Below are positions 46,041 through 53,709 of a stretch of DNA of 64,000 nt, piece by piece. The position numbers were made by a program, and so were the translations under genes. Below the pieces are notes generated by a model. That model did no database searches, was not told the origin of the DNA, and worked only from the letters and a program-made list of their open reading frames with translations. Origin of the DNA: Gordonia bronchialis DSM 43247 (GTDB taxonomy: Bacteria > Actinomycetota > Actinomycetes > Mycobacteriales > Mycobacteriaceae); assembly GCF_000024785.1 (NCBI RefSeq), contig NC_013441.1:1426001-1490000 (forward strand), written 5' to 3'. Positions within the stretch are counted from its first letter, which is position 1. The number at the start of each line of letters is the position of its first letter.

Positions 46041-46259
46041 GTGGGTGAAGACTCGATGACCCAGAACTCCGACGACGGCCAAAAACCCGCCGTGAACTGT
46101 GACGCTGACGATAGTTTGCGGCGCGGGAAGCGTCGTCGAATGCGCGACGAGATCTTTGGAGACGAACTCCCGGAGACCACCTCGGACGAACGTGACGAAG
46201 ATCACAGTGGGCGCTCACGGGGCTGGTACGAATCACAGCGTCCCCCGCATTACGAATGA
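46041..46259 (+). CDS. Small charged protein of unknown function
   Basis: 72 residues from a GTG with AAGGGG 6 bases upstream (an ATG at 46056 is the alternative). A basic patch RRGKRRRMRDE is followed by EIFGDELPETTSDERDED and ends GWYESQRPPHYE. The IFGD-LPETTSDERD block with a C-terminal W/Y-x-x-Q-PPH resembles small conserved actinobacterial proteins I have seen without assigned function. No membrane segment. Confidence 0.6.
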   Translation: MGEDSMTQNSDDGQKPAVNCDADDSLRRGKRRRMRDEIFGDELPETTSDERDEDHSGRSRGWYESQRPPHYE

Positions 46260-46647
46260 CGCATATATGTGCGGACATACCCGCATCAGCGTGTTTTCCT
46301 TTCGTTAACATTCTCAGGTTCGCCTATGCGGGATGTGAGATTCACGATCGCGAGTCTCAGGGTTCCAACACGCGTGATTCCTCCTGTTGCCGGTGTTGAT
46401 ATCGCTCCGATAACGTTCGCCCCGACAACGCTCGGTGCCCAAAGGTGGGGACCCGGGGGGAGTTCTGCGATCTGTCGCGAGTGACGACGCAGCAGTGACC
46501 AGAGTTCACGGATTCTTACTGTCTGGTAAGCCATGCGTAAGACACGGCTTAGCGCATACTGTGAGAGTCCGGGGACGACCGAGGGTCAATCTTGCGGGTA
46601 CGCGTGTGCCCGCGGGAAGTACAGCCGAATCCTGTGAGAGGGAACGA
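46260..46647. other. 388-bp region upstream of the porin genes
   Basis: No gene-like frame. It should hold the porin promoter; TACTGT at 46557-46562 fits a -10 box and would give a leader of about 80 bases before GAGAGGGAACGA and the porin ATG. AT content is higher than the surroundings, with ATATATG and GTTAACAT stretches near 46263 and 46304. Confidence 0.45.
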
Positions 46648-47292
46648 ATGAGCAAGTTCAGCAAGCTCGGACTGCGCCGGGTAGTCGGCGCAGCCGCCAT
46701 CGCGTCGGTGGCGGCCCTGGGCCTGGCCGGCATGGGGGCGGGCGACGCCGCCGCAGCAAAATTGCCGAATGGCTACAAGAAGGCCACCGGCATCGACGGT
46801 GAGGTCGTGCAGACCTGGCGCACCAATGAGAGCGCCTATGCGATCGGCACCGTCGCGAACAACCCAGCGGCGCGCGGTTTCGTGCTCTCGGGCACGTACC
46901 AGACCAAAGCGTCAGGCGGTGTCAACGGCAACCTTGCCGTGAAGTACATCATCGGCTGCCAGGTGAACGTCGAGGGTATCCAGCTCGGTCTCGGTGGCGC
47001 ACTCACGTTCGGACTGGAGAACATCGTGTCCGGATCGCTGACGATTCCGTTGTCGCCAGGGCAGGTGGCCGTGGTCGACATCACCGACAAGGACTTCAAG
47101 GCTGATAAGCCGCTGAGCATCCAGCTTTCCCAGCTCTCCTTCAACCTCAATGGCTGCGGAGGATTCGCGTCGGCCCGTTCGGCGGTTAAGGTGATTGCGG
47201 CCAAGGGCTACAACACCGACGACGGCACCGTCAACGGTGAGGGCACACTCATCCAGTCCACCCTGTACGGCAAGCCCTTCAGCATCAACTGA
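46648..47292 (+). CDS. MspA-family porin, paralogue 1
   Basis: 214 residues from the ATG at 46648. A cleavable signal peptide (MSKFSKLGLRRVVGAAAIASVAALGLAG...DAAAA) is followed by the MspA beta-goblet signature: VQTWRTNESAYAIGTVANNPAARGFVLSGTYQ, YIIGCQV, SGSLTIPLSPGQVAVVDI, LNGCGGFASARSAVKVIA and the C-terminal TLYGKPFSIN. It forms an oligomeric water channel in the mycolic-acid outer membrane. A second, divergent paralogue follows after 69 bases, so the two may form a mixed pore as described for Nocardia NfpA/NfpB. Confidence 0.92.
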   Translation: MSKFSKLGLRRVVGAAAIASVAALGLAGMGAGDAAAAKLPNGYKKATGIDGEVVQTWRTNESAYAIGTVANNPAARGFVLSGTYQTKASGGVNGNLAVKYIIGCQVNVEGIQLGLGGALTFGLENIVSGSLTIPLSPGQVAVVDITDKDFKADKPLSIQLSQLSFNLNGCGGFASARSAVKVIAAKGYNTDDGTVNGEGTLIQSTLYGKPFSIN

Positions 47293-47361
47293 CCGGGCGC
47301 AGATAACCAACTCTCGAGCCTTATCTGCCCTGAGCAGATCGATATTCCACGAAGGGGAATC

Positions 47362-48024
47362 ATGAAGAAGAACATCACGCGCCGCGTGGTCGCCGGCGCG
47401 GCCATCACCGGCGCAGCCGTGATGGGTGTCGCGACCCTCAGCGACGGTGTCGCGGCAGCGGGTCCGCTGCCGGGTGGCAAGATCACCAAGACGCTTGCCG
47501 ACGGCACTCCCATCACCGTCACCCTGTTCGACCAGTTTGCGAACCATCAGCGCGCAGTCACCAATGTCCAGACCTCGCGTGAGGTCTGGGTCAGCGGCAA
47601 GGTGCGCGTCAACGTGGGCGGCAAGGCTGACGGTGGATCCATCAAGGTGGGTTACGACGTCGGGTGCCAGGTCACATTTGGAGCGGAAGCCGGAGCTTAT
47701 GGCGGCGTCGACTCCACGAAGGATGGACTCCGACCGAACAGCGATACCGGTATCACCGGCGCGGTCACCCTCGGCCCCGGCCAGGTGAAGACCGTGTGGG
47801 TCATCAACACCACCTCGGGTGACAGCACCGCGTACGAGGACTACGAGGTCAACGACTACACCTTCAAGGGCAACAAGGGTGGCGTCGTCTACAGCCAGGA
47901 GAAGTTCGGTGTCGATGGTTGCGCCGGTTACGCCTCGGCTCGCCCGCGTATCCAGGTGACCGTCTCGACCGACTCGGTCAAGAGCGTCACCGTGCTCAAC
48001 GGCAAGCCGTTCAGCCTGGGCTGA
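47362..48024 (+). CDS. MspA-family porin, paralogue 2
   Basis: 220 residues; GAAGGGGAATC upstream. Signal peptide MKKNITRRVVAGAAITGAAVMGVATLSDGVAAA, then the same fold blocks as its neighbour: YDVGCQVTFGAEAG, GITGAVTLGPGQVKTVWVI, VDGCAGYASARPRIQV and VTVLNGKPFSLG. The two are clearly homologous but diverged, which argues for different subunits rather than gene dosage. A strong hairpin ends the pair downstream. Confidence 0.92.
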   Translation: MKKNITRRVVAGAAITGAAVMGVATLSDGVAAAGPLPGGKITKTLADGTPITVTLFDQFANHQRAVTNVQTSREVWVSGKVRVNVGGKADGGSIKVGYDVGCQVTFGAEAGAYGGVDSTKDGLRPNSDTGITGAVTLGPGQVKTVWVINTTSGDSTAYEDYEVNDYTFKGNKGGVVYSQEKFGVDGCAGYASARPRIQVTVSTDSVKSVTVLNGKPFSLG

Positions 48025-48046
48025 TCACTCGCTGAGTAGCACTTTC

Positions 48047-48086
48047 GCCGAAGGGCGGGAATCCGAAAGGGTTTCCGTCCTTCGGC
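48047..48086 (+). terminator. Terminator after the porin pair
   Basis: GCCGAAGG (48047-48054) pairs with CCTTCGGC (48079-48086), with further pairing of GGGAA and TTTCC inside, followed by TTTCTC. It is 23 bases after the second porin stop. Confidence 0.75.
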
Positions 48087-48120
48087 TTTCTCATGCTCCG
48101 AGTAGGCGGTCGTCACGGTC

Positions 48121-48166
48121 GCCCACCACCTTTCGACAAACCCACCACTTGGTCAGCCGGTGGGTT
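48121..48166. repeat. Dispersed palindrome family A, copy 2 (left part, split by the IS3 element)
   Basis: Left arm CCCACCACCTTTCGACAAAC, spacer, and the first bases of the right arm, GGTGGGTT. The rest of the right arm, TGCCGAAAAGTGGTGGAC, resumes at 49525 beyond the insertion sequence. Rejoined, the arms match at 22 of 24 positions. Confidence 0.75.
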
Positions 48167-48217
48167 TGATCCGTCCCGGTGTTTCCGGAGGGTTCGTCTC
48201 AAGGGAGAATGAAACCT

Positions 48218-48538
48218 ATGGCAGTGGCAGGATCGAAGCGATACTCGGATGAGTTGAAGCGCGACGCGGTGGACATGGTCGAGCAGTTGGTGGCTCAGGG
48301 GTCCACCGAGTGGGCGGCGATGGGCAAGACTGCGGATTTGCTCGGAGTCGGCTCGGCGGAGACGGTTCGCCAGTGGGTGCGCAAGGCGCCGTCGGGCGCC
48401 GCCAGCGCGCCAGCCAAGGCCGATAGCGAGGAGATTCGACGACTCAAGCGCGAGGTGGCCGAGCTCAAACGAGCGAACGGGATCCTGAAGGCGGCGTCGG
48501 CTTTCTTCGCGGCCGAGATCGACCGGCCACACCGCTAA
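48218..48538 (+). CDS. IS3-family transposase OrfA (helix-turn-helix subunit)
   Basis: 106 residues from the ATG at 48218 (an ATG at 48209 adds three; AGGGAGA lies upstream). KRYSDELKRDAVDMVEQL and TADLLGVGSAETVRQWVRKA form the DNA-binding helix-turn-helix; RRLKREVAELKRANGILKAASAFFAAEI is the leucine-zipper helix that meets OrfB. Confidence 0.92.
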   Translation: MAVAGSKRYSDELKRDAVDMVEQLVAQGSTEWAAMGKTADLLGVGSAETVRQWVRKAPSGAASAPAKADSEEIRRLKREVAELKRANGILKAASAFFAAEIDRPHR

Positions 48539-48540
48539 TT

Positions 48541-49494
48541 GTGGAGTTCATCCGCACTCACCAGGGACACCAGGTGGGTGCGGATGGCCTTGTCTGGGGC
48601 GTCGATTCGATGTGCGCCGTGCTCTGCGAGCATGGTATCCACATCGCCCCGTCCACTTACTATGATCACATCAACCGCGGGCCGAGCGCCCGCATGTTCG
48701 CCGATGCGCAGGTCATCGATGCGATCTTCGCTTTGCGCCGGAAGCGACCGCTGATGCGGGTTCTGGGTTCACGCAAGACATGGATAGTATTGCGCAGCAG
48801 TGGTATTGATGTTGCTCGATGCACTGTTGAACGAGTGATGCGGGAGATGGGATGGCATGGCGCGAGTAAGAAGAAGCGAGTGCGTACGACCATCCCTGAT
48901 GCGGCAGCGTCGCGGCCGGCGGATCTGGTCGACAGACAGTTCTATGCTGCGGCACCAAATCGGTTGTGGGTAGCCGATTTTACCTACTGCCGCACCAAGT
49001 CGGGGTGGGCGTACACGGCGTTCGTCATCGATGTGTTCGCCCGCAAGATTGTCGGCTGGAAAGTGGCCTCGGAAATGACAGTGAACCTGGTTACCGATGC
49101 CATCAACAACGCGATAGACAACCGAAAGCGTTGCGGTGTAGTTGATTTAACGAGACTCATACACCATTCAGACGCGGGATCGCAGTACACAGCGATTGTG
49201 TTCGGGCAGCGGTTGGCCGAGGAAGGCATCGCGGCTTCTATTGGCAGCGTTGGGGATAGCTACGACAACGCGCTCGCGGAGTCGGTGAACTCTGACTACA
49301 AGAACGAACTCGTCGACAACCAGCCGCGATTTCACGGCGCGACCGAACTGTCACTGGGCACGGCCGAATGGGTGGCGTTCTACAACCGTGAACGCCCACA
49401 CAGTTACTGCGACGACCTCACCCCCGACCACGCTGAGCGACTCCATTACGATCACATGCGCACCCTCAATCCGGAGGGGGCACTCACAACCTGA
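48541..49494 (+). CDS. IS3-family transposase OrfB (rve integrase domain)
   Basis: 317 residues, frame -1 to OrfA and starting on a GTG two bases after its stop; the frame is open into OrfA, so a programmed frameshift could give an OrfAB fusion. Catalytic residues: Asp near 146 in WVADFTYCR, Asp near 211 in HHSDAGSQY, Glu near 247 in NALAESVNSDYKNEL; exactly 35 residues separate the last two (DD35E). The C-terminal FYNRERPHSY is intact. Confidence 0.94.
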   Translation: MEFIRTHQGHQVGADGLVWGVDSMCAVLCEHGIHIAPSTYYDHINRGPSARMFADAQVIDAIFALRRKRPLMRVLGSRKTWIVLRSSGIDVARCTVERVMREMGWHGASKKKRVRTTIPDAAASRPADLVDRQFYAAAPNRLWVADFTYCRTKSGWAYTAFVIDVFARKIVGWKVASEMTVNLVTDAINNAIDNRKRCGVVDLTRLIHHSDAGSQYTAIVFGQRLAEEGIAASIGSVGDSYDNALAESVNSDYKNELVDNQPRFHGATELSLGTAEWVAFYNRERPHSYCDDLTPDHAERLHYDHMRTLNPEGALTT

Positions 49495-49674
49495 GCTCTC
49501 CGGAAAAGCCGGGGTGGATCAGTTTGCCGAAAAGTGGTGGACCAGCCGGAGAACTGGGGGACCGGTGCGGAGTTGCTGTGCGGTCGCTGAATCAGGCCTT
49601 CGCGCTTGGTGTTCGGTGGCGCGTCGCGGATAGGCTGCCAGAGTCGATCTCAACAGAGAGCAGAGAGTGAGTGC

Positions 49675-51651
49675 ATGGCCGGGTTGCGGAGGTCTCGCTG
49701 GAGTGTGACTCCGGAACCGGATGAGCTCTATGAGACGGAGACCGAGTTCGACGAGTTCGGCGTCGACTCCGATGACGTCGACGGGTACTCGGCGGAGTCG
49801 TCGCCCGCTCGGGGCCCTTCGGCCGTCGGTCCGGACGACCTCGCCGAGGACGCCGCCCAGCGTGAGGGTTCCGCGGGTATCGAGGACGACGGCATCACCG
49901 GCCGCCCCGATCCGCTCAACGTCATCACCACCATGCGCCGGTTCTCGCCGTTGCTGGTGGGGGAGCGATGGAAGCTCGTGCTGGCCATCGTGCTCTACCT
50001 CCTCGAGGTGGGCACCACGGTCATCACCGTGGCGGTCTTTGCCTACATCGTCGAGAACGTACTGGTCGACGGCGATCTCGGCGCACTCACCGAGCCGATG
50101 CTGATCTGGGTGGCCGTGTCGTTGATCGGCGCCGTGCTCTCCTATGCGGGGAACGTTCTCGGCGGCGCGGTCACCGAGAAGGTGCTGCTGCGGCTGCGGG
50201 ATCAGATGTACGCCCATACCCAGCGACTGGCTCCGCACACGCGCTCCCGCTTCGACACCGGCGATCTCATCGCCCGGCACAGCTCTGACGTCGAGGCCAT
50301 CGACAGCCTGCTCTCGTCGGGCCTCATCTCAGCGGTGGTCGCCATCGTCAGCTTGGTGATCTATGCGGTCGCAGCGTTCGTCACCCAGTGGGATCTGGCC
50401 CTGCTCGCGGTGGTTCTCGCTCCGCTGCTGTGGGTGATCGCCCGCTGGTTCGGCGTGGTGGTCAAACGCGCGTCGCGGCGCGAACGCTACGCCAACGGCA
50501 AGATCAGCACCCTCATCCAGGAGGGCCTCACCAACTCGCTTGCGATCCAGGCCGACAACCAGGTGGGCCGCGACCGGCTTCGCGTCCTTCGGCAGTCCCG
50601 GCGCTGGCGCAATGCCCGTATGTCGGAGATCAAGGCCAACGCCGCCTTCGCCGAAGCCGTCACCATCGCCGAAGTGTTGTGCATGATCGCCGTCCTCGCC
50701 TTCGGCGCGTGGCAGATCTCCACCGGACGAGCCACCATCGGGACGCTCATCGCGCTGACCGGTTACCTCGGATACCTGTACCCGCAGATCCAGACGCTCG
50801 GTTCGCTCGTCGTCGACGTCACCTCGGCTACCGCGAGCGCCGAACGTGTCGCCCAGGTGCTCGACGCCCCGATGGGCATCGTTGATGCCGACGACCCCGC
50901 CCTCGACGACCCGACCGTCGTCGCCGACGCCTCCGACGACGACGCCGCCCGGATGCTGACCGAACCGGTGATGGGTCCCGTCGCGGACACCGCGGCCTTC
51001 CGATTCAGTGGCGTCGGCTTCAGCTATCCGGGATCGACGCACCGCGTCCTCGACAACGCCGACCTGACCATCGCCGACGGCGACTTCGTCTCCATCCTGG
51101 GCGCCAGCGGTGCGGGCAAGAGCACCCTGACGTACCTACTGCTACGCTTCTACGATCCGGACACCGGATCGATCACGCTGAACGACAACGACATTCGATC
51201 ACTGGGATTGCCGACGCTGCGAGCCCACATGTCGGTTCTGCCGCAGCAGGTCGCATTGTTCGGCGGCACCGTGGCCGAGAACATCGCCTACGGCCGGCCC
51301 GACGCCACCGACGAGCAGATCCGACGCGCGGCCGACTCCGCCGACGCCACCGAGTTCATCGAGCGACTTCCCGGCGGACTCGACGCGCGGCTCGCCGAAC
51401 GCGGCGCCAACCTCTCCGGCGGGCAACGCCAGCGCATCGCGCTGGCCCGCGCCTTCCTGCGCGACACCCCGCTGCTCATCCTCGACGAACCCACCACCGG
51501 CCTCGACGCCAAGACCACCGCCCGCATCATCGAGCCGATGTGCCGTCTCGCAAGGTCCCGCACGACCCTCCTGATCACCCACGACCCACAGGTTGCCGCG
51601 CTCGCCGACTACACGGTCGAGGTGGATGACGCGCGGCTCGTGCGCCGCTGA
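49675..51651 (+). CDS. ABC exporter, fused membrane and ATP-binding domains
   Basis: 658 residues from the ATG at 49675 (CAGAGAGTGAGTGC upstream). An acidic N-terminal 80 residues precede six membrane segments (about 95-400). The nucleotide-binding domain has Walker A GASGAGKST near 480, Q-loop LPQQVALFGG, signature LSGGQRQRIALARAF near 580, Walker B LLILDEPTTGLDA and H-switch LLITHDPQVAA. It works as a homo- or heterodimer; no second half-transporter is adjacent. Substrate unknown. Confidence 0.93.
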   Translation: MAGLRRSRWSVTPEPDELYETETEFDEFGVDSDDVDGYSAESSPARGPSAVGPDDLAEDAAQREGSAGIEDDGITGRPDPLNVITTMRRFSPLLVGERWKLVLAIVLYLLEVGTTVITVAVFAYIVENVLVDGDLGALTEPMLIWVAVSLIGAVLSYAGNVLGGAVTEKVLLRLRDQMYAHTQRLAPHTRSRFDTGDLIARHSSDVEAIDSLLSSGLISAVVAIVSLVIYAVAAFVTQWDLALLAVVLAPLLWVIARWFGVVVKRASRRERYANGKISTLIQEGLTNSLAIQADNQVGRDRLRVLRQSRRWRNARMSEIKANAAFAEAVTIAEVLCMIAVLAFGAWQISTGRATIGTLIALTGYLGYLYPQIQTLGSLVVDVTSATASAERVAQVLDAPMGIVDADDPALDDPTVVADASDDDAARMLTEPVMGPVADTAAFRFSGVGFSYPGSTHRVLDNADLTIADGDFVSILGASGAGKSTLTYLLLRFYDPDTGSITLNDNDIRSLGLPTLRAHMSVLPQQVALFGGTVAENIAYGRPDATDEQIRRAADSADATEFIERLPGGLDARLAERGANLSGGQRQRIALARAFLRDTPLLILDEPTTGLDAKTTARIIEPMCRLARSRTTLLITHDPQVAALADYTVEVDDARLVRR

Positions 51652-51696
51652 TCGGCACCGTCCTCCACACCAGCGGTTCGCCGCACATCGAGACAG

Positions 51697-51730
51697 ACGA
51701 GTCCCCGTCGCTCCAGCGACGGGGACTCGT
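51697..51730. terminator. Two-way terminator between the ABC exporter and the small Pro-rich gene
   Basis: Perfect 16-bp stem ACGAGTCCCCGTCGCT / AGCGACGGGGACTCGT with a 2-base loop, lying between two convergent genes and followed by TTG on the plus strand. Confidence 0.85.
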
Positions 51731-51750
51731 TGTAGGTGGGCTGACGACGC

Positions 51751-51942
51751 TCAGCTGCCCCACCAGAACGGCGGGCGAGGGCGACGTGGCGGAGGTCCGA
51801 CAGGGCCGCGACGACGCGGCGGGGGGCCACCGTGACCGCGATGATGCGGCGGGGGTCCGCCGTGGCCGCCAGGTCCGCCGTGGCCGCCAGGTCCACCGGG
51901 GCCGTCAGGTCCACCGGGCCTACGGGGTGGGGGTGGGGGCAT
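51751..51942 (-). CDS. Tiny Pro/Gly/Arg/His-rich protein ending FWWGS
   Basis: 63 residues from an ATG with GGAGAATGAG upstream: MPPPPPRRPGGPDGPGGPGG..., then RGHGGPPPRRRGPVGPPPRRPRPPFWWGS. Entirely low complexity and very basic, with GGHGG/PPPRR units, no cysteine and an aromatic C-terminus. The ribosome-binding site and the perfect terminator downstream support expression. A shorter protein of the same design is encoded 400 bases away on the same strand. Confidence 0.6.
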   Translation of the reverse strand: MPPPPPRRPGGPDGPGGPGGHGGPGGHGGPPPHHRGHGGPPPRRRGPVGPPPRRPRPPFWWGS

Positions 51943-52341
51943 CTCATTCTCCTTCGTCCGGTGACCGTGTCGGATGACGCCGTCACAGCAGATCGTGCCG
52001 ATGAATACCGGTACGGAAAGGAACGTAGCCCCGAGATGAGGAGTGCTCAAGGGTGTGAGAGCCGATATCGTCAGATTGGTTCGCTCGAACGGAAGCTCCG
52101 GAACATGGTGTGGGACAGCGATTCTGACTGGTCGGCGCAGTGACCTGCGGTTCTGCTGATCGCCTGTGAATGTCCTGCTAATTCAGGCGGGTTCCTGTGA
52201 ATTCAACTCAGCTCGGTCGGATGACCCACATCGGAGGTGCAGACGCGTGAGCGCGGCCCTGCGTCGGGGGTGCAGGGCCGCGCTCAGTGGTGGTGACCGC
52301 CGCGTCCTGGCGATCACCGATCCGGCAGTGGGCTCGCCGGA
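51943..52341. other. 399-bp interval between two tiny Pro/Arg-rich genes
   Basis: No convincing gene. It contains a 15-bp-stem terminator (52248-52286) for the gene at 52342-52467 and an imperfect hairpin CGCCTGTGAAT...ATTCAGGCG at 52161-52189; the rest should hold the promoter of the gene at 51751-51942. Confidence 0.5.
52248..52286 (-). terminator. Terminator downstream of the 41-residue Pro/Arg-rich gene
   Basis: TGAGCGCGGCCCTGC pairs perfectly with GCAGGGCCGCGCTCA around a 9-base loop; it lies 56 bases past the stop codon of the minus-strand gene. Confidence 0.75.
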
Positions 52342-52467
52342 TCAGCTTCCGAAGAAGCCGAGCCACGGCCGACGACGGGGCGCCGGGCGGCGGGGCTGAC
52401 GGCGACCGTCCGGACGGCCCTGCGGGCCGCCGTCGAAACGGTTACCGGGACGCTGCTGCTGTGGCAT
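52342..52467 (-). CDS. Tiny Arg/Pro/Gln-rich protein ending WLGFFGS
   Basis: 41 residues with an excellent ribosome-binding site, AGGAGGTAGTCAC-ATG. The sequence opens MPQQQRPGNRFDGG and ends RRPAPRRRPWLGFFGS. Basic, low complexity, with an aromatic Gly-Ser C-terminus like the gene at 51751-51942 (FWWGS). Both have their own hairpin terminators. I do not recognise the family; membrane or nucleic-acid contact is possible. Confidence 0.55.
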   Translation of the reverse strand: MPQQQRPGNRFDGGPQGRPDGRRQPRRPAPRRRPWLGFFGS

Positions 52468-52644
52468 GTGACTACCTCCTGTGTTCGTTTGCGCCTTCCG
52501 TTGAGAGAAGACGCGGCCCCCTGCGGGCCGGCCGGGAGGGACTGCGTTGTGTCCCGCACCGACTCTGATGAAGGTAGGGAGCCAACCTTGGCGCCCACTG
52601 CCGGTCGCGCTGTCAACCCACTGGGAGACCGACCGGCCACATGA

Positions 52645-52682
52645 AGATCGGCCCCCACCTGCAATCAGGTGAGGGCCGATCT
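52645..52682 (-). terminator. Terminator of mscL
   Basis: AGATCGGCCCCCACCTG and CAGGTGAGGGCCGATCT pair at 16 of 17 positions around CAAT, 10 bases beyond the mscL stop on the minus strand. Confidence 0.8.
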
Positions 52683-52692
52683 GGTCGGTGGG

Positions 52693-53517
52693 TCAGCGCG
52701 AGTGCCGACCGGGGCCATCCGGTGGGTAGTCGCCCGGATACTGCGTGCCACGAGCCTCGCCGGAGCCCGGAGGCGGGTAGTTGCCGGGGGGCGGGTAGTT
52801 ACCCGGAGGCGGGTAATTGCCGGGCGGGGGATAGCTACCGGGGGCCGGCTGCGGAGTCGGGAAGGGCGGCTGGCCGATCGGTCCACCCTGTCCACCCTGT
52901 CCGCCCGGGCCACCCGGGCCGGACGGGGAAGCGGAGAGCGGACCCGACGGCGGTCCCTGCGGCGCCGACTGGGGCGCCGACGGGGGCTGGGTGCTGATGC
53001 GCTGGGTGGTCCCGGCCGCGCCCACGCCGGCGGCCGTTCCGGCCAGCGGGTAGGCCTCACCGCCCGAGGGCGGTCCGGCCGGTTCCGACAAATGATCGGG
53101 AAGGTTGTCCTCGGCGTGCTCTTTCGCGGCCGAGCTGCCTTCCGGGTCGAGCAGATCGCGGATCTCGGTGAGCAGCGCGACCTCGGTGACCTCGGATTTC
53201 TTGCCGAATCCACCGAGTTCGGCGAGCTTGTTGTACGGCATGATGATCAAGAAATAGACCACCGCGGCGATGATGATGAAATTGATGAATGCGGTGATCA
53301 CAGCGCCGATATCGACGTAGGTCGACGCCTTGTCGGTGATCTGGAAGCCGAGACCCTTGGCGGCGTCGGTCCCGACCGGGATCGAGTTGATGATCGGTTC
53401 GACGATGCCTGTTGTGAAGGCGGTGACGATCGCTGTGAAGGCAGTACCGACGATGACCGCGGTGGCCAACTCGACGACATTGCCCTTGAGTATGAACTCC
53501 CTGAATCCCTTGAGCAC
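52693..53517 (-). CDS. mscL: Large-conductance mechanosensitive channel with a long Pro/Gly-rich tail
   Basis: 274 residues, about twice the usual 130-150. Residues 1-135 are a standard MscL: MLKGFREFILKGNVVELATAVIVGTAFTAIV (gate helix), loop, second membrane helix FINFIIIAAVVYFLIIMPYNKL and the C-terminal bundle EVALLTEIRDLL. The following 135 residues are disordered, ending with tandem NYPPPG units and GPGRHSR. The DNA of the last part is a short tandem array (52,770-52,845). It releases solutes on hypo-osmotic shock. Same position after moaB2 as in M. tuberculosis Rv0985c. Confidence 0.94.
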   Translation of the reverse strand: MLKGFREFILKGNVVELATAVIVGTAFTAIVTAFTTGIVEPIINSIPVGTDAAKGLGFQITDKASTYVDIGAVITAFINFIIIAAVVYFLIIMPYNKLAELGGFGKKSEVTEVALLTEIRDLLDPEGSSAAKEHAEDNLPDHLSEPAGPPSGGEAYPLAGTAAGVGAAGTTQRISTQPPSAPQSAPQGPPSGPLSASPSGPGGPGGQGGQGGPIGQPPFPTPQPAPGSYPPPGNYPPPGNYPPPGNYPPPGSGEARGTQYPGDYPPDGPGRHSR

Positions 53518-53709
53518 GGTGCGCGGCCTCTCCTCGGTGTTTCCGCTCTATCTTGTTCTCGGCAATTCGATTGGTTTCGCGACTCTGCGAACTCGGCAAT
53601 GGCACTACCGAACGCACAAACCCTATCCAGGATCGTAAACCAATCGCACTTTTTCGCCGGAAAGCGTGTTTCGTGTCCCGAGATGTCGTCACCTATTGAG
53701 GCGTCGAAC

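Larger units (their letters stand above)
48167..49521 (+). mobile_element. Complete IS3-family insertion sequence, 1,355 bp
   Basis: Terminal inverted repeats begin TGATCC at 48167 and end GGATCA at 49521; over 25 bases they match at 20 (shared TGATCC, CCCGG, TTTCCGGAG). The flanks carry a 3-bp target duplication, GTT at 48164-48166 and 49522-49524. It holds two reading frames, OrfA and OrfB, in the -1 relation typical of IS3. Both frames and the DDE triad are intact, so the element looks recent and possibly active. Confidence 0.92.

Noticed and set aside
48179..49494. Frameshifted (broken) transposase
   Set aside because: The -1 relation between OrfA and OrfB is normal for IS3 elements, and both frames and the DDE residues are complete.
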